This document shows, in pieces, positions 6,393 through 6,643 of a stretch of 6,643 nt of DNA. Each line of letters begins with the position of its first letter. Position 1 is the stretch's first letter. The stretch comes from an uncultured Sphingosinicella sp. GTDB taxonomy: Bacteria > Pseudomonadota > Alphaproteobacteria > Sphingomonadales > Sphingomonadaceae. The stretch lies in NCBI GenBank assembly GCA_946886275.1, contig CAMPIH010000129.1:1-6643 (forward strand), written 5' to 3'. Below the pieces are notes generated by a model. That model saw only the letters and a program-made list of their open reading frames with translations. It was not told the DNA's origin and did no database searches. Made by a program: the position numbers and the translations under genes.

Positions 6393-6643
6393 TACGCCAG
6401 CTGGGTCAGCCAGTAGAAGAGGGCGGCGATCACGGCGGAAGCCGGCAAGGTGATGATCCAGGCGACGATGATGTTGCCGGCCACGCCCCAGCGCACCGCC
6501 GAGGCCCGCCGGGCGGCGCCGACGCCCATGATGCAGCCGGTGATGGTGTGGGTGGTGGACACCGGGATTCCGAGCCAGGTGGCGGAAAAGAGCATGATCG
6601 CGCCGCCCGTCTCGGCGCAGAAGCCCTGGTGCGGGGTCAGCCG
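6392..6643 (-). CDS. PiT-family inorganic phosphate transporter, C-terminal part (partial)
   Basis: The last 83 residues are visible; the gene continues past the right edge of the window. The peptide contains QGFCAETGGAIML, then LGIPVSTTHTITGCIMGVGA, then WGVAGNIIVAWIITLPASA. These are the C-terminal signature of PiT transporters (Pfam PHO4 family), in which the PVSTTHT segment is part of the conserved repeat. The family imports inorganic phosphate, often as a metal-phosphate complex, across the inner membrane using a cation gradient. Two hydrophobic segments can be seen, about residues 14-43 and 55-80 of the visible piece, consistent with the last membrane helices, and the protein ends in YWLTQLA. 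An internal ATG at 6595 is not the real start because the conserved QGFCAET segment lies upstream in the same frame. It converges on sdaA with a 16-bp gap. Which PiT paralogue this is cannot be told from the fragment. Confidence 0.92.
   Translation of the reverse strand, partial: RLTPHQGFCAETGGAIMLFSATWLGIPVSTTHTITGCIMGVGAARRASAVRWGVAGNIIVAWIITLPASAVIAALFYWLTQLA

Noticed and set aside
6392..6595. A complete 67-residue small membrane protein starting at ATG 6595
   Set aside because: The frame continues upstream with the conserved QGFCAET segment of PiT transporters to the window edge, so this is the tail of a larger gene.

Overview
The window looks like chromosomal DNA of a GC-rich alphaproteobacterium, most likely a sphingomonad. 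This rests on strong G/C bias at third codon positions, frequent GTG/TTG starts, a PdeM-type nuclease, a PabB-PabC fusion protein and the general gene content. No 16S or other taxonomic marker is present, so the lineage is an inference. Genes are densely packed; the longest gap between genes is 78 bp. I see no tRNA, rRNA, insertion sequence, integrase, CRISPR array or phage gene.

Layout, left to right: (1) the last 35 codons of etfA (+), the electron transfer flavoprotein alpha subunit. (2) A lipoprotein with a DUF885-type HExxPGHH metallohydrolase motif (+). Its stop overlaps by one base the start of (3), a complete acetylpolyamine amidohydrolase / class II-like histone deacetylase family enzyme (+) with all zinc and catalytic residues visible. 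(4) pdeM (+), the 'ligase-associated' metallophosphoesterase nuclease, which lies here without its usual ligase, exonuclease or helicase partners. (5) A pabB-pabC fusion (-) for p-aminobenzoate synthesis in the folate pathway, convergent with pdeM. (6) sdaA (+), a type 2 iron-sulfur L-serine dehydratase, divergent from pabBC. (7) The C-terminal part of a PiT-family phosphate transporter (-), convergent with sdaA and cut by the window edge.

The genes do not form one obvious pathway. The only coupling the sequence clearly supports is the overlap of the lipoprotein and amidohydrolase genes. pabBC and sdaA share a 42-bp divergent start region and use GTG and TTG starts, so their control signals must reach into each other's coding sequence. 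The two convergent junctions (pdeM/pabBC and sdaA/PiT) are only 10 and 16 bp long. Each is covered by a compact GAA-containing hairpin that takes in stop-codon bases, which suggests economical two-way 3' ends.

I found no convincing new defence, mobile or biosynthetic system. The items most worth checking are the lipoprotein-amidohydrolase pair, the orphan pdeM, and the stop-codon hairpins.
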